A stretch of 64,000 nucleotides of DNA, from positions 62,001 to 126,000 of the forward strand of contig JAANDG010000126.1 in assembly GCA_036852015.1 (NCBI GenBank), given 5' to 3'. Shown piece after piece: positions 11,675 through 23,579 of this stretch (its first letter is position 1; each line of letters begins with the position of its first letter). The stretch comes from Pelodera strongyloides (Eukaryota; Nematoda; Chromadorea; Rhabditida; Rhabditidae). The position numbers and the translations under genes are program-made. The notes under the pieces are model-generated. The model was not told where the DNA came from. It searched no databases and saw nothing but the letters and a program-made list of their open reading frames with translations.

Positions 11675-14571
11675 ATGGCCTCTAAATCGGTCATTGTTCT
11701 TCTGGGAGCCATTGTGGCATTAATTCTTGCAGATAACGGTAAGTTTGCCATTTTTTAATAAGAGTTTCTTTTTGTGATGTATTTTGTGAGACTACCACTC
11801 GATTTTAGGGATGCAGGCTAATCGACAAAATCCGAGTGCGCCCGACCCCAATTACGGATGCGATAATTATTCGGAGTACAGTGGAATGTGCTACAGTATT
11901 AAAACAAATAATGAGACATTTATTTCTGCCCATGGAACTTGTGTGGAGGAAGGAGGACATTTGTTATCGATTCATGACATGCAGGTATAATCCGTCAGGG
12001 GAAAAAATCTTTCGTTATTTTGCTTGGAATATCAGAAAAAAATAGAAAGATGTAACGAAAAATACGGCTCAGTATCAAGTACACTGTAATAAATGCGGTT
12101 TTCGTTATCTGAATTGTAAAACAGGGAGATTGGCCATAGAAACATATCGCGTGACTTTGTGCATTGGCACCTACAGTCCTATAGGCGCGCGTGGTCCACC
12201 TACAGTCCTATAGGTGCGCGTGGTTCTACGAAGATTGACACCCGCAGAACGTATTGTATGCCAAAGTCTACTCTAATCTCACAATCAGTATGCCCACCTG
12301 AGAATTTAAAGGGTCCGTAGTGTCAGAGAGCCTTTAAGAACGAGAAAATTAAATACAATTTATTACGTACACATAAAATTCATAAGAAAAATATATGCAA
12401 CGTACAGTTTTGTCGAGTTGAAAGGATACACACGTTGGATAAAGGTACCAAGCATCTTGTAGCATCACTTCGCTACTGAATTACTGAACGAAAAAAATAG
12501 TAAGACATGTGTTAATGTAATTATTTAAAATGAAGGAATTGTCAAATTTCTTTTATCATACTCCCTGCTTTTAGACAAATGAATATTTTTACAAGTTGCT
12601 GGTGCAAACGGGGATTAAGACATATTTTTGGATCGGACTTCAGTTCTATGGTGGTGTACAAACGTATAACTGGACAGATTCTACGCCGTTCAATCTTATG
12701 AACCTGCCAGGTACGCCATGCAATTTTTGCTGTAGGTGAATAACCATGTATAATTCTAGAAATGACATGCAGTACATGCAGTACATGCCTTTAGTGCATG
12801 CGAAAAGTAAACACAAAAGTAACTAGATGTTAAAAAAAATCCAAATCAGACGCTAAAATCTAATATTTGTTTCAAGATGGTGTTGCATGGGAGTCAGGTT
12901 CCGATTGTTTCGCCCTTTCAAACGTGCGACTGTCATCGCCTTCAAAGTGGGTGAATAAAAATTGCGAAAACAATGCTCTTCCCTTTATTTGTCAGAGACA
13001 GAGGACAAGTGAGCACTTTATATTTTTTTCACAAAATTTTGGAAGCGGCGTGGCCCAATTTGTCATATTTCACAGAAAGCTCATAGCTTGTGGAAATATG
13101 CATATCCCATACTGGGGCTATGCCTATGCGGTCCTGGTGGTTTCCTTGAGGAGCACGTGTTAGTTTAAAACGCAAATGTATTTCACAAACAGGCTTTAAT
13201 TTGGCAAATGCTCTCCACGTTCCCTCTAGTGTTCCTTTACTAGCAAAACACCAGTTCGGAAGGACATTTTTAGGCCAAGTTATGAATGGAACGGCTGACG
13301 TGTTATCTCGTAGTTTGTTTCTATAATGACTTCCTCAGTTGAACAGATATTTTCATAGAACAGTATCTACTGACAACGCTTTGAATTTTAGAAATTCCAA
13401 CAACGACAACGACTACGACGACGGCTACAACTCCGGAAATAAAATTGGGATGCGGGCAGATTCATTATTCGTCGGAAGGCAAGGTACTGTAATCGTCTTT
13501 TTTATAAATCCAAGTGAGGGCATGTGCATTGTGTCGGTGTTGTTGATCTTGTTGTTGCGTGATCAATACCCACACGGCCGGCACATCCCTCTAGTGGTGT
13601 AAACAATTGTCACCGGGAATCACTCACGAAGGAAAGTACGAACTGTACCGAAGTTGAAAGCCGGTCGCGTTGGGCTTGATGGGCGGTACTACACCTGAAT
13701 TTTTCAACGATCCAATTTTTCGACCTTGCGATTAGCTTATTTAGATTACGTCTCCAAACTTCCCATATTCGTTCCAAGCTGCATCGTGCAATTATCAGAT
13801 CGATATGAGTAGTACTGGGAACACTCATGCACATGCGGTGAATGTGAAGATACCAGCGATACGTGCACTGGTCGGTTTAGGTTTAGGGTTATTCAAATAG
13901 CATGAGCTTCATTGTCATTTTCCATCTCATCTGGGACGTGTGCTGTATGCTATTAAATGTGAAATGTCAAATAATAATTACAGGGCCGCTGGATTATTTC
14001 ACTATACGAGGGAAGCAATGTGGACCCTTCTTTGCTGATTGCCACGTAATGTTTTCACATTTTCATTCGAGCGGACGAGGATACGAGCGAGTCCGCGACT
14101 TTTTAGGAGGGCTAGCTTTTTTGACAGAAATATGCGTTGGTGAAGTCCGAGTGAGCAAATTTCGACGCTTATTTTATAGCGATCATTTTCAGAATTACCT
14201 CCAGTGATCCCCCAGCTGAACAACACTTTTCTTCTCGCAAACCCCAAATGCTTATTCAATTTGCTTCCGCTGCTTCAGGCGTCGGACAACCATTCTTTAT
14301 TTCTTATAATGAAAGTCACTGTAAGCTACTTTCTTTTCTTACAAGAACGGGGCAGGATGAATGAGTTATCTTGCCAAATAGATCACCTATGAAGTCAGAA
14401 ACGTGAAGAGATTATCTGTGTTATATTTGAATTACTTTTTATTATATTTTTCTCCTTTTTACATATACTGATAACATTTTCATTATTATTTCAGTCCCTC
14501 AATTTTCGACTGGAATGCTTCCTGCTCTCACGTTGCAACCGAGAAAATGTGGCGATTGCGATTACAATTAA
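11675..14571 (+). CDS. C-type lectin + CUB secreted protein, 9 exons (paralogue 1, intact)
   Basis: Exons 11675-11738, 11809-11984, 12575-12710, 12877-13008, 13392-13483, 13745-13870, 13984-14045, 14193-14320, 14495-14571; 330 aa. Signal peptide about residues 1-19. C-type lectin domain about residues 39-164 (first Cys in GCDNY, then GMCYSI, TCVEEGG, the core WIGL, and closing FIC). A run of eight Thr codons at 173-180 links to a CUB domain (about 190-305) with the ITSPNFPYSF signature and GRWIISLYEG. The tail ends CGDCDYN. The lectin domain has no EPN or QPD triplet at the usual calcium and sugar site, so classical sugar binding is doubtful. The start follows a TTTAG acceptor four bases before the ATG, consistent with spliced-leader trans-splicing. 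A polyadenylation-like AATAAA lies at about 14638. Nematode clec proteins of this layout are often induced by pathogens (family knowledge). Confidence 0.92.
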
Positions 14572-16194
14572 GCGAAATAACACAAATTCACGATTGTTAA
14601 CGGCATATGTCTTGAATTCGGTGTTTAGAGACACAAATAATAAAATATTCATTGTACGGCAAACCGCCTTACAAATTACAAATTAAACTGGGTCAATATA
14701 GGATAGGAAAGTGGAATAAATATAGGTAAAAACCGCAACAGATAGTTTCAATGAAAAAAAAAACATTTGATGACGGGATAGCGACCATTTAGCGACCACT
14801 TGATATTCGGGGGCAAACCAGGCGCTGGCGGTTTTCGAGAAAAGTTGACCATTGCCTTCGCAGGCAAGCACCAAACGACTTCCCACCGATGTAAGGAAAA
14901 CCGTCGTCAAGCGGTGCCTCCTATGTACAATCCTAAATACAATATGAAAAAGTTGCATAATCTACAAACAACTAATGTAACAAAAATATCATATGTTATG
15001 TTAATCACCGACATGCTTCCAAGTATATACCTCGATTGATGTCTGTTTCAAAAGGAGGTGACTCAGTTGAACTTTAACTCCTTCTTTTAAGACCATGATA
15101 AAAAAGTCACAATAAAAATGCATAGCAAAACAATACCCTTTGAAGGAAATGACTAATTAGAAACAATCGTGGAATCAAAATAGGTTTTCGAGTGTTTGCA
15201 AATCTAGCACATGGTGCTAGATGTCTATGATGACATCTAGCTAGATGACAAGCACATGGTCTATGAGGCTGACGTAGAGCAACCGCTTGATTTGATTGCT
15301 TTTTATCACCGATGAAAAGGGTTAATAATTACAAAGCATCTAATATATTTGATAAGATGATTATATATGAAAAACTGCTTTTAATAAAAAAAAGCAGCAG
15401 GACCGAGGGATATGTCGTCGAATGTTTTGCCTGTTTCGTATGGAGAGGTCAATTAAGGGTTCAATTTTTGTAGAATGGCTCTTCGACTTTGTCCCACAGA
15501 GTCTCACTTGCCGGAGATAGCCTAGAGCGTACGTACGGCAACTAGGACCTCCTCAAGTGTTGCTTCCAATTAGTTCGGAAACCATCTTTAGCCAACGTTA
15601 GCTTTGGAACTCCAGGTACCTAAACGGGTACCTTTATTTGGAAAGAATTTTCAGTGCCATTTTCACTAGGCGTGCAAAAATCGGGTGAGCGGATATGTGC
15701 GAAACATTTTCAATGATGGCATGAGGAACCGGGGAACTGACTGGATTTCGACGATCGTAAACTATTCGTAGCTGGGGAGTACTTCGGATAATGGTAAGCA
15801 AGTTCAAACTCATAACCGACCCGATTATATTATCCTTTAAAGGGGGTATTTGAATTTGAATTGTCTGGTTTCCAACAAGAATATTGATTGATTGGTGGGT
15901 TGTTTGGTAAGGTTGGTTGCTTGATTGAATGGTTTTTTTTTCTTGACTTTTGCCTTTCTTCAAAATTTTCCGTTAGAATCTAGATCAAGAAGTTGCCGCG
16001 TTTTTCAACAAATGTGTCATTGGCTGATTGTGAGACCAATAAGATGAGTGGAATAGCAATAATGTAACAGTGGGAATATTAAATTCTTTTATAATCCTGC
16101 ATAATGACATTGAATATTAAATTCAGTAGAATGAATCTTTTTCGTAATATTAGTCTAATGTAAATACACTAATGTAAATTAATATCATGTCATC
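14572..16194. other. intergenic, one unexplained coding-like stretch on minus
   Basis: Minus-strand text from about 15860 to 15634 reads SLNLLTIIRSTPQLRIVYD and on to a TAA without stops, but flanking frames are broken and no splice context was found. Probably a gene remnant. Confidence 0.35.
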
Positions 16195-16202
16195 TATAAA
16201 AG
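16195..16202 (+). promoter_or_regulatory. TATA-like box of the second lectin-CUB gene, displaced by insertions
   Basis: TATAAAAG with downstream ATATCGGCTACTAG matches the promoter flank of the first paralogue, but the ATG is now at 17433 because PAL-G and PAL-H (16473-17410) lie between them. In the first paralogue the equivalent distance is about 100 bp. Confidence 0.5.
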
Positions 16203-16472
16203 ACGTGGTTCTATATCGGCTACTAGTTTTGTTCACTCATCAGTAGCGCTGCGTATATTTCTTACGTGACGCATTTTAAACTCTGGAAATGATAGACTCA
16301 CTGGAAAGGTTTTCTGTTTTCAGTGTTTTTTTTTATTTCCGAAAATGATAAAAATTTCTAAGATAGAAGCTAGTACTTAATCTCTATCCTCACGGGGACT
16401 TTACGCAATGTGGGCCATCCTTGTTGTTCATATCTCTCAATAGGGTAAACGCGTAAAGGTGTTCCAATCCCT

Positions 16473-16923
16473 TTAAAGGGACGGGCCCAGCAAAATAAAC
16501 CCATATTTTGCATGTTTTTTTAATTTGTATAAAGGGGGTTTATTATAATATATGTACACTAAATTTCGGCTAGAGTTTATCCCGCTGAAATTTTTCGGTG
16601 TCGATAAACTCAAAAGTATACCGTAGAAGACCAACAATTGCACCCTTATTTCCTTACCGCGTGTCCCGGGGGAATGTGGCTATATGGACAGATGGTCTCT
16701 CGGGTCCCAATCAGAGCGAGGTATCCTCGGGAGACGCGGTAAGGAAATAAGGGTGCAATTGTTGGTCTTCTACGGTATACTTTTGAGTTTCTCGACACCG
16801 AAAAATTTCAGCGGGTTAAAGTCTAGCCGTAACTTAATGTACATATATTATAATAAACCCCCTTTATACAAATTATAAAAACATGCAAAATATAGGTTTA
16901 TTTTGATGGGCCCGTCCCTTTAA
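16473..16923. mobile_element. PAL-G copy 1, in the promoter of lectin paralogue 2
   Basis: TTAAAGGGACGGGCCCAGCA to GATGGGCCCGTCCCTTTAA; inner arms contain CAACAATTGCACCCTTATTT. Confidence 0.85.
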
Positions 16924-17410
16924 AGGGATAGGTTCATCTCAAATCACCCCTCTTTTTATTGTTTTTATTGATAATAGCACAAATATCATTCACAATGAAA
17001 ATAAAATCAATCACAGAACAATGCGACTCGCAAGAAGCTTCCTTTATTGGACACTAGATGATCGGAAGCCAAAATCTAAGCGCAAAAACTAATACCGTAC
17101 ACAGATCTCGCGGGCTAATGGCAATTAGCCAAGTTACAAACTACACGCGGCAGGTAATTGTTTTCCGTCGGTGTAGTAGTCATTTAATTCGCTCTTGGCT
17201 AATTGCCATTAGCCCACACGATCTGTGTACGGTATTAGTTTTTGCGTTTAGATTTTCGCTTCCGATCAACTAGTGTCCAATAAAGGAAGCTTCTTCTGCG
17301 AGTCGCATTGTTCTGTGATTGATTTAATTTTCATTGTGAATGATAGTTGTGCTATTATCAATAAAAACAATAAAAAATAGAGGTGATTTGAGATGAACCT
17401 ATCCCTTTAA
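16920..17410. mobile_element. PAL-H, joined to PAL-G, ending 22 bp before the paralogue 2 ATG
   Basis: TTAAAGGGATAGGTTCATCT to AGATGAACCTATCCCTTTAA; arms contain CACAGAACAATGCGACTCGC and GCTAATGGCAATTAGCCAAG. Confidence 0.85.
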
Positions 17411-17734
17411 ACACTTGTACACATTTAGGGAAATGGACCCCAAATCGGTTATTATTCTTCTGGGAGCTCTTGTAGCTTTAACTCTTGCCGATAACGGTAA
17501 GCGTTTCAATTATCTTTGTTACAAGATTCTTTTTTGGTTTGAGAGAATACTACTCGATTTTAGGAATGATCACATGGACAAAATTTAAGCTATTAGGGTA
17601 TTATTTCTACACAGTTTAGCGACGGTACCTACGCCCGCCCCGTTTCTTGGATGTGGCAACTATACTGAGCACAATGGAATGTGCTACAGTATTAAAACAA
17701 ACACCGAGAATTTTATTTGCATTGTTTCTCTACA

Positions 17735-17975
17735 TAGTAATGGTCAAGCGAATAAAGATCATTCCTACGATTATAAAGAGGCGTTTCCAATACAAGAATG
17801 CCCTAAAAGCTCAAAAATGGACTCGGACTACGGTACCTGGCCGAACTTTTGCCGATGATTAACTCTGTGAGTTCTAGGTTTCAAACAATGCGGTGTTCAC
17901 AGTAATATTTCTGAAAATCCGGGCGTTCTTTAGAAAAAAATATAGGAAAACTTTTTCCTGTGGCATGAGTTCACA
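17735..17975. mobile_element. PAL-A fragment inserted in lectin paralogue 2 exon 2
   Basis: Matches the half of PAL-A running from GATCATTCCTACGATTATAA through CGGACTACGGTACCTGGCCG to the element end near ACTTTTTCCTGTGGC. Boundaries are approximate; the host exon is lost beyond it. Confidence 0.75.
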
Positions 17976-18230
17976 TAAAGACAGAGATGCTTGTTCTCTT
18001 ACGAGTACAAGCAAAATGACAATGTATGTATATACTTTTTTCTACTTTTTTTTTCTTCAGAAAAACGACTTATTCTACAGACTTCTGCGACGAAAAAATA
18101 TAGACTATGCTTGGATTGGTCTCAAATATAATCCACCTTACGCACTAGCACCAACATGGTTGAGACAGTCGGTTATGCGAATATGCTAGGTGCGAGCTAA
18201 ACTATTCTTTTTTAAAGGGCAACATACATT

Positions 18231-18480
18231 GACGGGGGCGTGGCGCAGTGGCAAGCGCCTTGCACCATGCCACCGGACGCCGGTTCGAGTCCGGCCCGGA
18301 ACACCCACCAAAGGTGCACACGTTGGTAGCTGGGTAAAACCGTCGGAGATAAATCGGCTTCCCGAGAAAATTGGCCTGCGCGAAGTTTAAAGGCCAGTTC
18401 GTCCGGCTTCGGAAAAGAACCCCCGGTGCACCGTTTCTGCGGATTCGGTTTATATAACCCGGTACTCTTTATCTTTTTTA
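18231..18480 (+). mobile_element. SINE-B in intron 3 of lectin paralogue 2
   Basis: Better preserved head: A box TGGCGCAGTGGCAAGC and B box GGTTCGAGTCC, then CACCAAAGGTGC, GGAGATAAATCGGCTTCCCG and a TTTATCTTTTTTA tail. Confidence 0.8.
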
Positions 18481-19845
18481 ACATGCATTGATGCAGAAAA
18501 GGGGAACATCGTTCTTCTTATATAAAGAAGTGTTTACTATAAAATTTTGCGGAGTTCCCCTTTTCAGGCGTTTGGTATAAGTATAAGTTCGGTATAAGTT
18601 CAAAACTCTTCAAAATACGCACTCGAATTTTATTGCATGAGCTTGAATGCTACGTTTCAGACGTTGCCTGTAAGTATGCATTATGATCATTTTAGTATGA
18701 TAGCCTGGTTAGACGCCACAGAGCAATATCGCCGCTTGGAAGTAATGGAGAGTCGCCTCAAGCGGCGATAGCCGCCTGGTGCAAAATAAAATAAAATAAA
18801 ACATTGAATTAAAGAGTAAAAATAACTATTGCCATACATCATTTAGAACTGTTTCATCTGCCAAATATGGGCTGTTTTGCCTTATCCGCCGATCCTGATA
18901 ATCACCCATCAAAATGGGTCCGATTCCCTTGTGGAAGAACTTTTCCCTTTATTTGCCAAAGAAAAATTTCAGGTGATAGCTGTCATTTTATTTCAAGCTT
19001 TATGTTTAAAGCGCGAGAGTTTTATACTTTCAGATTATCCTATTACATTGTTATGCCGATTTCCTTTGCCGCAATTTACCAAACAAATCGCAACGACGTA
19101 CACATACGTACACATAATCGGAGGCACTTTCAACTTACAACATACTGAATTTTTAGATGACTATACCACAACGACCACCACGACAACGACAACCACGACC
19201 ACCACGACGACACCAACTACCACGGCCACAATGGCGACCACGGCAACGACCATAACTCCAACCGAGGCAAACAACTTTCCTGTAATTCCTGTAGCAAATT
19301 CGGAATGCGGACAGACTCAATATACAACATCGGAAGGAAAGGTATAATATCTGTTAGGGATGCCATCAACAATAAATTAAATTATATTATTCATTATTAA
19401 TACTGAATGATGAGCTTGCACTGAATCCCGCTACAAGATAAAGGAAATCATCTGAAACAGTTGATATTTGATATTGTTTGGATGAGCGTTACGGGATAGA
19501 TTTCTGTAGTTTTTTTGTTCATTGTAAAATATATGTATATCTTATCTTACATTTAAGATTGCTTCTCCAAACTACCCTGACCCGTTCCAATCTGCATGGT
19601 GTACTTACCAGATCGACCTCAGTAACATGACGGTCGTACATGCTCATGCGGTGAATGTTAAGTTACCAGCGGTACACGCACTGGTCAGTTTTTCTTGGGA
19701 TTTATCGAAAGGCAAATCGATTGATATTTGTCGTGTCAAATATTTTTTTTATTCGTGCCGCATCTTCTTGGTATCGCATTCCTAATTGATGTCGACGTAG
19801 TATCATTTTTTTTTATGTCCTTCTTTATGTTTATTTGTGTCTAAT

Positions 19846-19998
19846 GACATTAATATAACCCGCACCTTCGGCTGTCCGGGCCAATACGCTGTCCGGGCCA
19901 ATGCGCCCGGTTCGATTCCCGCCCGACCGAAACTCCAATTTTTCATTCCAATCAAAACATAAAATTGGCTAAGAGCGGCCTTAATGCGAACATTTGAA
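19846..19998 (+). mobile_element. SINE-C copy with inverted head segment
   Basis: From the B box onward it matches 20117-20280, but the segment before it (AACCCGCACCTTCGGCTG...) is the reverse complement of the head part between A and B boxes in the other copy. Confidence 0.72.
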
Positions 19999-20116
19999 AC
20001 ATTTGACAAGGTTTGGCTGATCTTTACTGGGTTCTGGTGTACTACCACCCGGGCAGTTGTATTGTTCACTGTGTGATGCCATTGTGGACCTAAACTCGCC
20101 TGTGAATGATTATTGG

Positions 20117-20280
20117 TGTGGGTGCCGGTAGCGTAATCGGTTAGCGCATTGGCCCGGACAGCCGAAGGTGCGGGTTCGATTCCCGCCCGACCGAAACTCC
20201 AATTTTTCATTCCAATCAAAACATAAAATTGGCTTAAGAGCGGCCTTAATGCTCGAACATTTGAAACATTAATATAACAT
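20117..20280 (+). mobile_element. SINE-C in intron 6 of lectin paralogue 2
   Basis: Head with A box GTAGCGTAATCGGTTAGCGC and B box GGTTCGATTCC, body CCAATTTTTCATTCCAATCA, end AACATTTGAAACATT. Confidence 0.78.
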
Positions 20281-20449
20281 ATAGTAAATGTGTCGCGCAA
20301 GCACAATATGTATCGAGCAAGTCTGCCCCCTTCTTGGTGTACCTGTACCTGTACCGTCTTGTTTCATGTCCCTCACTTTCTTGTGTCCCTAAATATTAGA
20401 ATCATCAGCGACAGATGCTTAGCCGTGTGGTGAAAACTCCAGCTTATCA

Positions 20450-20690
20450 AGGGGTTAATGGTTGAGTCTCTCTGACAAAGCAAATCTTCGATCAATAAGA
20501 TAAGAACAAACTAGAAACACAACCCGGCGAGGGTAACATGGGGGTCCTCCCCGCCCTAGCCAGAAGTCGTCGAGCATTTTTTTCATCTGGAACTCGTCGC
20601 CCGTGCTCAGGACCTCTGCGGAACATGTCATAAGCAAACTGCATTTGAACTCCCTTGAATAAAGGTGCACGCTCTTGAAGCGTAAAAGAC
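20450..20690 (+). mobile_element. SINE-D core and tail, intron 6 of lectin paralogue 2
   Basis: Shares GTCGTCGAGCA, TCATCTGGAACTCGTCGCC, GAACATGTCATAAGCAAAC and AATAAAGGTGCACGCTCTTG with the other copies; the head differs and no clear B box is seen. Confidence 0.7.
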
Positions 20691-21251
20691 TTATTTATTT
20701 ATTTACAAGAACAATTCGCTTGGATCACTTCTAATATAAATATACTTACAATAATTTGTGAAGAAAGTGGTTTCCTTTGCGAAAGCAGTATCTATTTCAG
20801 GGTGACTGGATCCTCTCCGTATATGAGGGTACAATTGTGAATCCGTCATTTTTGATTGCCACGTAAGTTTCTGTTATAAAGCTTCATCGTCTCTTATGAC
20901 GTTGCGCTCTTTCTAAGAGGTCTAATAAACACATTTAAACACATTTAGATTATTTTGTTGGATCCTCATCGGATTCTTTTGGTAACTTTTCATCGTTCTC
21001 AGAACACATAAAATACACGTGACATTCAATAGCGGTTTATATCTACCAATTTTCAGAATCACTTCCAAAGATCCTACTGCAGTGCATCATTTCTCATCTC
21101 GAAAACCCCAAATGCTTATCCAATTTGCTTCTCCTGCTTCAGGAGTCGGGCAGCCATTCTTTATTACATATAGTGGAAGTTTGGGTGAGCTACTTTGGCT
21201 TTCCGACAGCAGAAGGGAGCTGATTACGTGACGAGGTCCTATGAATACAAA

Positions 21252-21475
21252 AATAGCTCAGAGGGCATATTCACCACTCAATTCCCCCCGTCTGTTTCTC
21301 TTTTTTTTAATTCATTTTCTTTTTTTTGCAAGCACAAAGCATACGCTCCCTATCTGTAGTGTACCTCCCTTGCGAATATGCGCATGCTCTTAGAATCTCA
21401 CATTAGAATCCTATTTTCTCTCCCCGGGGAATACTTCCCCGAGGGAAACGGCGTGGTGAATATGGCCTCAGGAGA
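21252..21475. mobile_element. short GAGGCC(A/G)TATTCACC element in intron 8 of the decayed lectin gene
   Basis: Begins with GAGGGCATATTCACCACTCA and ends GGTGAATATGGCCTCAGG, matching the ends of the element at 28501-29614. Confidence 0.55.
21301..21393 (+). repeat. left inverted repeat flanking the last exon of lectin paralogue 2
   Basis: TTTGCAAGCACAAAGCATAC ... CGAATATGCGCATGCTCTTAG; its reverse complement is at 22046-22150, apart from a short extra piece (about 10 bp) in the right copy. Confidence 0.85.
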
Positions 21476-22045
21476 AGACAATTCACGCAAGAGTGCAAAA
21501 TAAGAACAAGATCCAGGGCTAGACATAGAGTAGTTACGCTACACTTCCGCGTAATTTCGCATGCGAAAGTATCATCCATGTTATCGCAGTTTCGCATAGC
21601 GAATTTGCGACTAGATTTTGAAGCTCTTTTCGGCAGTCTGGCTATGACGAAAATATAAGAACTTGGCGTTTTATTCTAGTTATTCAATGCTACAGTTGTA
21701 TCAAAATGTCTACATTTAGCCCCTGTATATTCGACTGGGATGTTAACGGTTCCAACCACTCCAACCGCTCCGACGCTGCCTTCGACGGGATGCAATATAT
21801 ATGACGGATGCGATTATAATTAAAAGAAATGATAAAAAAGCATGTTTATTAGCAGACACGAATTTTCACTTTGACTATGAACTTATTGTTTACTAAATTG
21901 ACATAATAACTATGTAAAAAAACAATATCACTGATAAGCGCTGCAAAGTTTTGCTGCGAAAATGCTCCCCGCACCAAAGATATTACTGCTTCGACGAGTA
22001 GCGCACTGAATGGCAGATTTTATAAATCGATACATCTTTGCGCTT

Positions 22046-22150
22046 CAAGAGCATGCGCATATTCGCAAGGGAGGTACACTACAGATAGGGAGCGTATGCT
22101 TTGTGCTTTGTTCGTGCTTGCGAAAAAAAGAAAATGAATTAAAAAAAAAT
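22046..22150 (+). repeat. right inverted repeat flanking the last exon of lectin paralogue 2
   Basis: CAAGAGCATGCGCATATTCG through GGAGCGTATGCTTTGTGC; see the left copy at 21301-21393. Exon 9 (21720-21823) lies between. Confidence 0.85.
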
Positions 22151-22588
22151 TATGAAAGGAAATATTACGAAAGGGACGAAAGGAAATGTTTCAAAACTGA
22201 AATATGCTGCTGGTGTGAGAGATACCAGACAAGCAGAGACTTTATTTTCTTTCTTTTCGGTCAATCCCGAACGCGTCCTAAGTGACGAGTTCCAAATGAA
22301 TATATCCAAATGAACACATGCCGACATCTCCGGGTTAGTGCCATCGTGTCGGCACCAAATCCGAAGAAAATTCAATAAAAGATGAGCGCTGGGACATTAT
22401 TCAATTCTACAGCAAACAATGCGGAGACCATTCCCATACTCACTGTCTAATCTAGTTAGAGGAAACTGGAAAATGTGATAAAATATTTTTTTATTTTTTC
22501 AATCACTCTCTACAAGAAGATGACCAAGAAGATTGACAATTTGAGAGAGTGTTGACTTTGGAGTAGGAGTAAGACTATACCGCCATAA

Positions 22589-22754
22589 TTAAAGCGAAAT
22601 GCCAGCTCCTTTGGAAAATTTGCATATGATAAGCAAATCCTATGTATCCTATGCTAATTTTGTACGACCGTCCACGGCAATCGTAAAAAGCATAGGATAC
22701 ATAGGATTTGCTTATCATATGCAAATTTCCAAAGAGGCTAGCATTTCGCTTTAA
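22589..22754. mobile_element. PAL-C, first of a four-element chain
   Basis: TTAAAGCGAAATGCCAGCTC to GCTAGCATTTCGCTTTAA; arms contain TTTGCATATGATAAGCAAAT. Confidence 0.87.
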
Positions 22755-23229
22755 AGGGATGGGTTCACTACAAAATCACCTTGTTTTTTTGCTTTAGTTT
22801 GATTGTACAAAGGAAAACTTAAACAAAGAGCATAAAAATATTCCTTGAATTATTCCCTAGGGAAGATATTAGGTAAAAAAAGGTGAGTATTGATCTTTTT
22901 CCGATAAAGTTGTACTGCAAGATAAACTAAGGAAGCTAAGAGATATGGCTGAAACACACTGTTTTGAGCAAATAAACTGTAGTCTTCATCGTTTATTTGA
23001 CATAAAACAATGAAAAAACAGTGTGTTTCAGACATATATCTTAGCTTCCTTAGTTTATCTTGCAGTACAACTTTATCGGAAAAAAATCAATACTCACCTT
23101 TTTTACCTAATATCTGCCCTAGGGAATAATTCAAGGAATATTTTTTATGCTCTTTGTTTAAGTTTTCCTTTGTACAATCAAAGAAAAGCATAAAAACAAG
23201 GTGATTTTGTAGTGAACCCATCCCTTTAA
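22751..23229. mobile_element. PAL-D, second of the four-element chain
   Basis: TTAAAGGGATGGGTTCACTA to its complement; arms of over 200 bp with a short loop near CGTTTATTTGACATAAAACA. Confidence 0.87.
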
Positions 23230-23579
23230 AGGGATCGGCTCACCTTAAATTGTGTCTGTTTTTTTTTGTTTCTTTATTTTCTATAAGGGATAGTAAAAAT
23301 TTGGAATAGAAAAAGTAGTGTTGAATTTCAATACTCACGAAGATATTGGGTGATAAAGTGGTGGATTGATCGGGCCGAAATGCAAAAAGGGCAATTTGTT
23401 TGTAGAGGATAATTGCCCTTTTTGCGTTTCGGCCCGATCAATCCACCACTTTATCACCCAATATCTTCGTGAGTATTGAAATTGAACACTACTTTTTCTA
23501 TTCCAAATTTTTATTATCCCTTATAGAAAATAAAGAAACAAAAAAACAGGCACAATTTAAGGTGAGCCGATCCCTTTAA
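23226..23579. mobile_element. PAL-E, third of the four-element chain
   Basis: Arms of about 165 bp, nearly perfect, around a loop of about 15 nt next to TTTGTTTGTAGAGGAT. Shares TTAA with PAL-D and PAL-F. Confidence 0.87.

Larger units (their letters stand above)
17433..21823 (+). pseudogene. C-type lectin + CUB gene (paralogue 2), decayed in the lectin domain
   Basis: Exons matching paralogue 1 are: 17433-17496 (signal peptide), exon 2 from 17620 to about 17727, 18061-18189, 18847-18972, 19157-19341, 19558-19683, 20801-20862, 21057-21184, 21720-21823. Exon 2 is broken after ...NTENF: a PAL-A fragment (about 17735-17975) replaces the second half, with a TGA at 17857. The ancestral exon-2 acceptor (17560-17561) now leads into an in-frame stop; an acceptor at 17619 would bypass it. 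Exon 3 keeps YAWIGLKYN but needs a one-base shift near 18162 to read on to YANML before the donor. The CUB half (exons 5-9) is fully open, with a longer Thr linker (16 in a row plus more) and a tail ending GCDYN. Either a young pseudogene or a gene making only a CUB-containing product. Confidence 0.8.

Noticed and set aside
15634..15963. Minus-strand open frame considered as an F-box-type or other gene
   Set aside because: The text looks coding-like for about 70 codons, but flanking frames are broken and no family motif could be confirmed.
19803..20306. 167-aa minus-strand open frame
   Set aside because: It reads through two SINE-C copies and contains the same translated segment twice.
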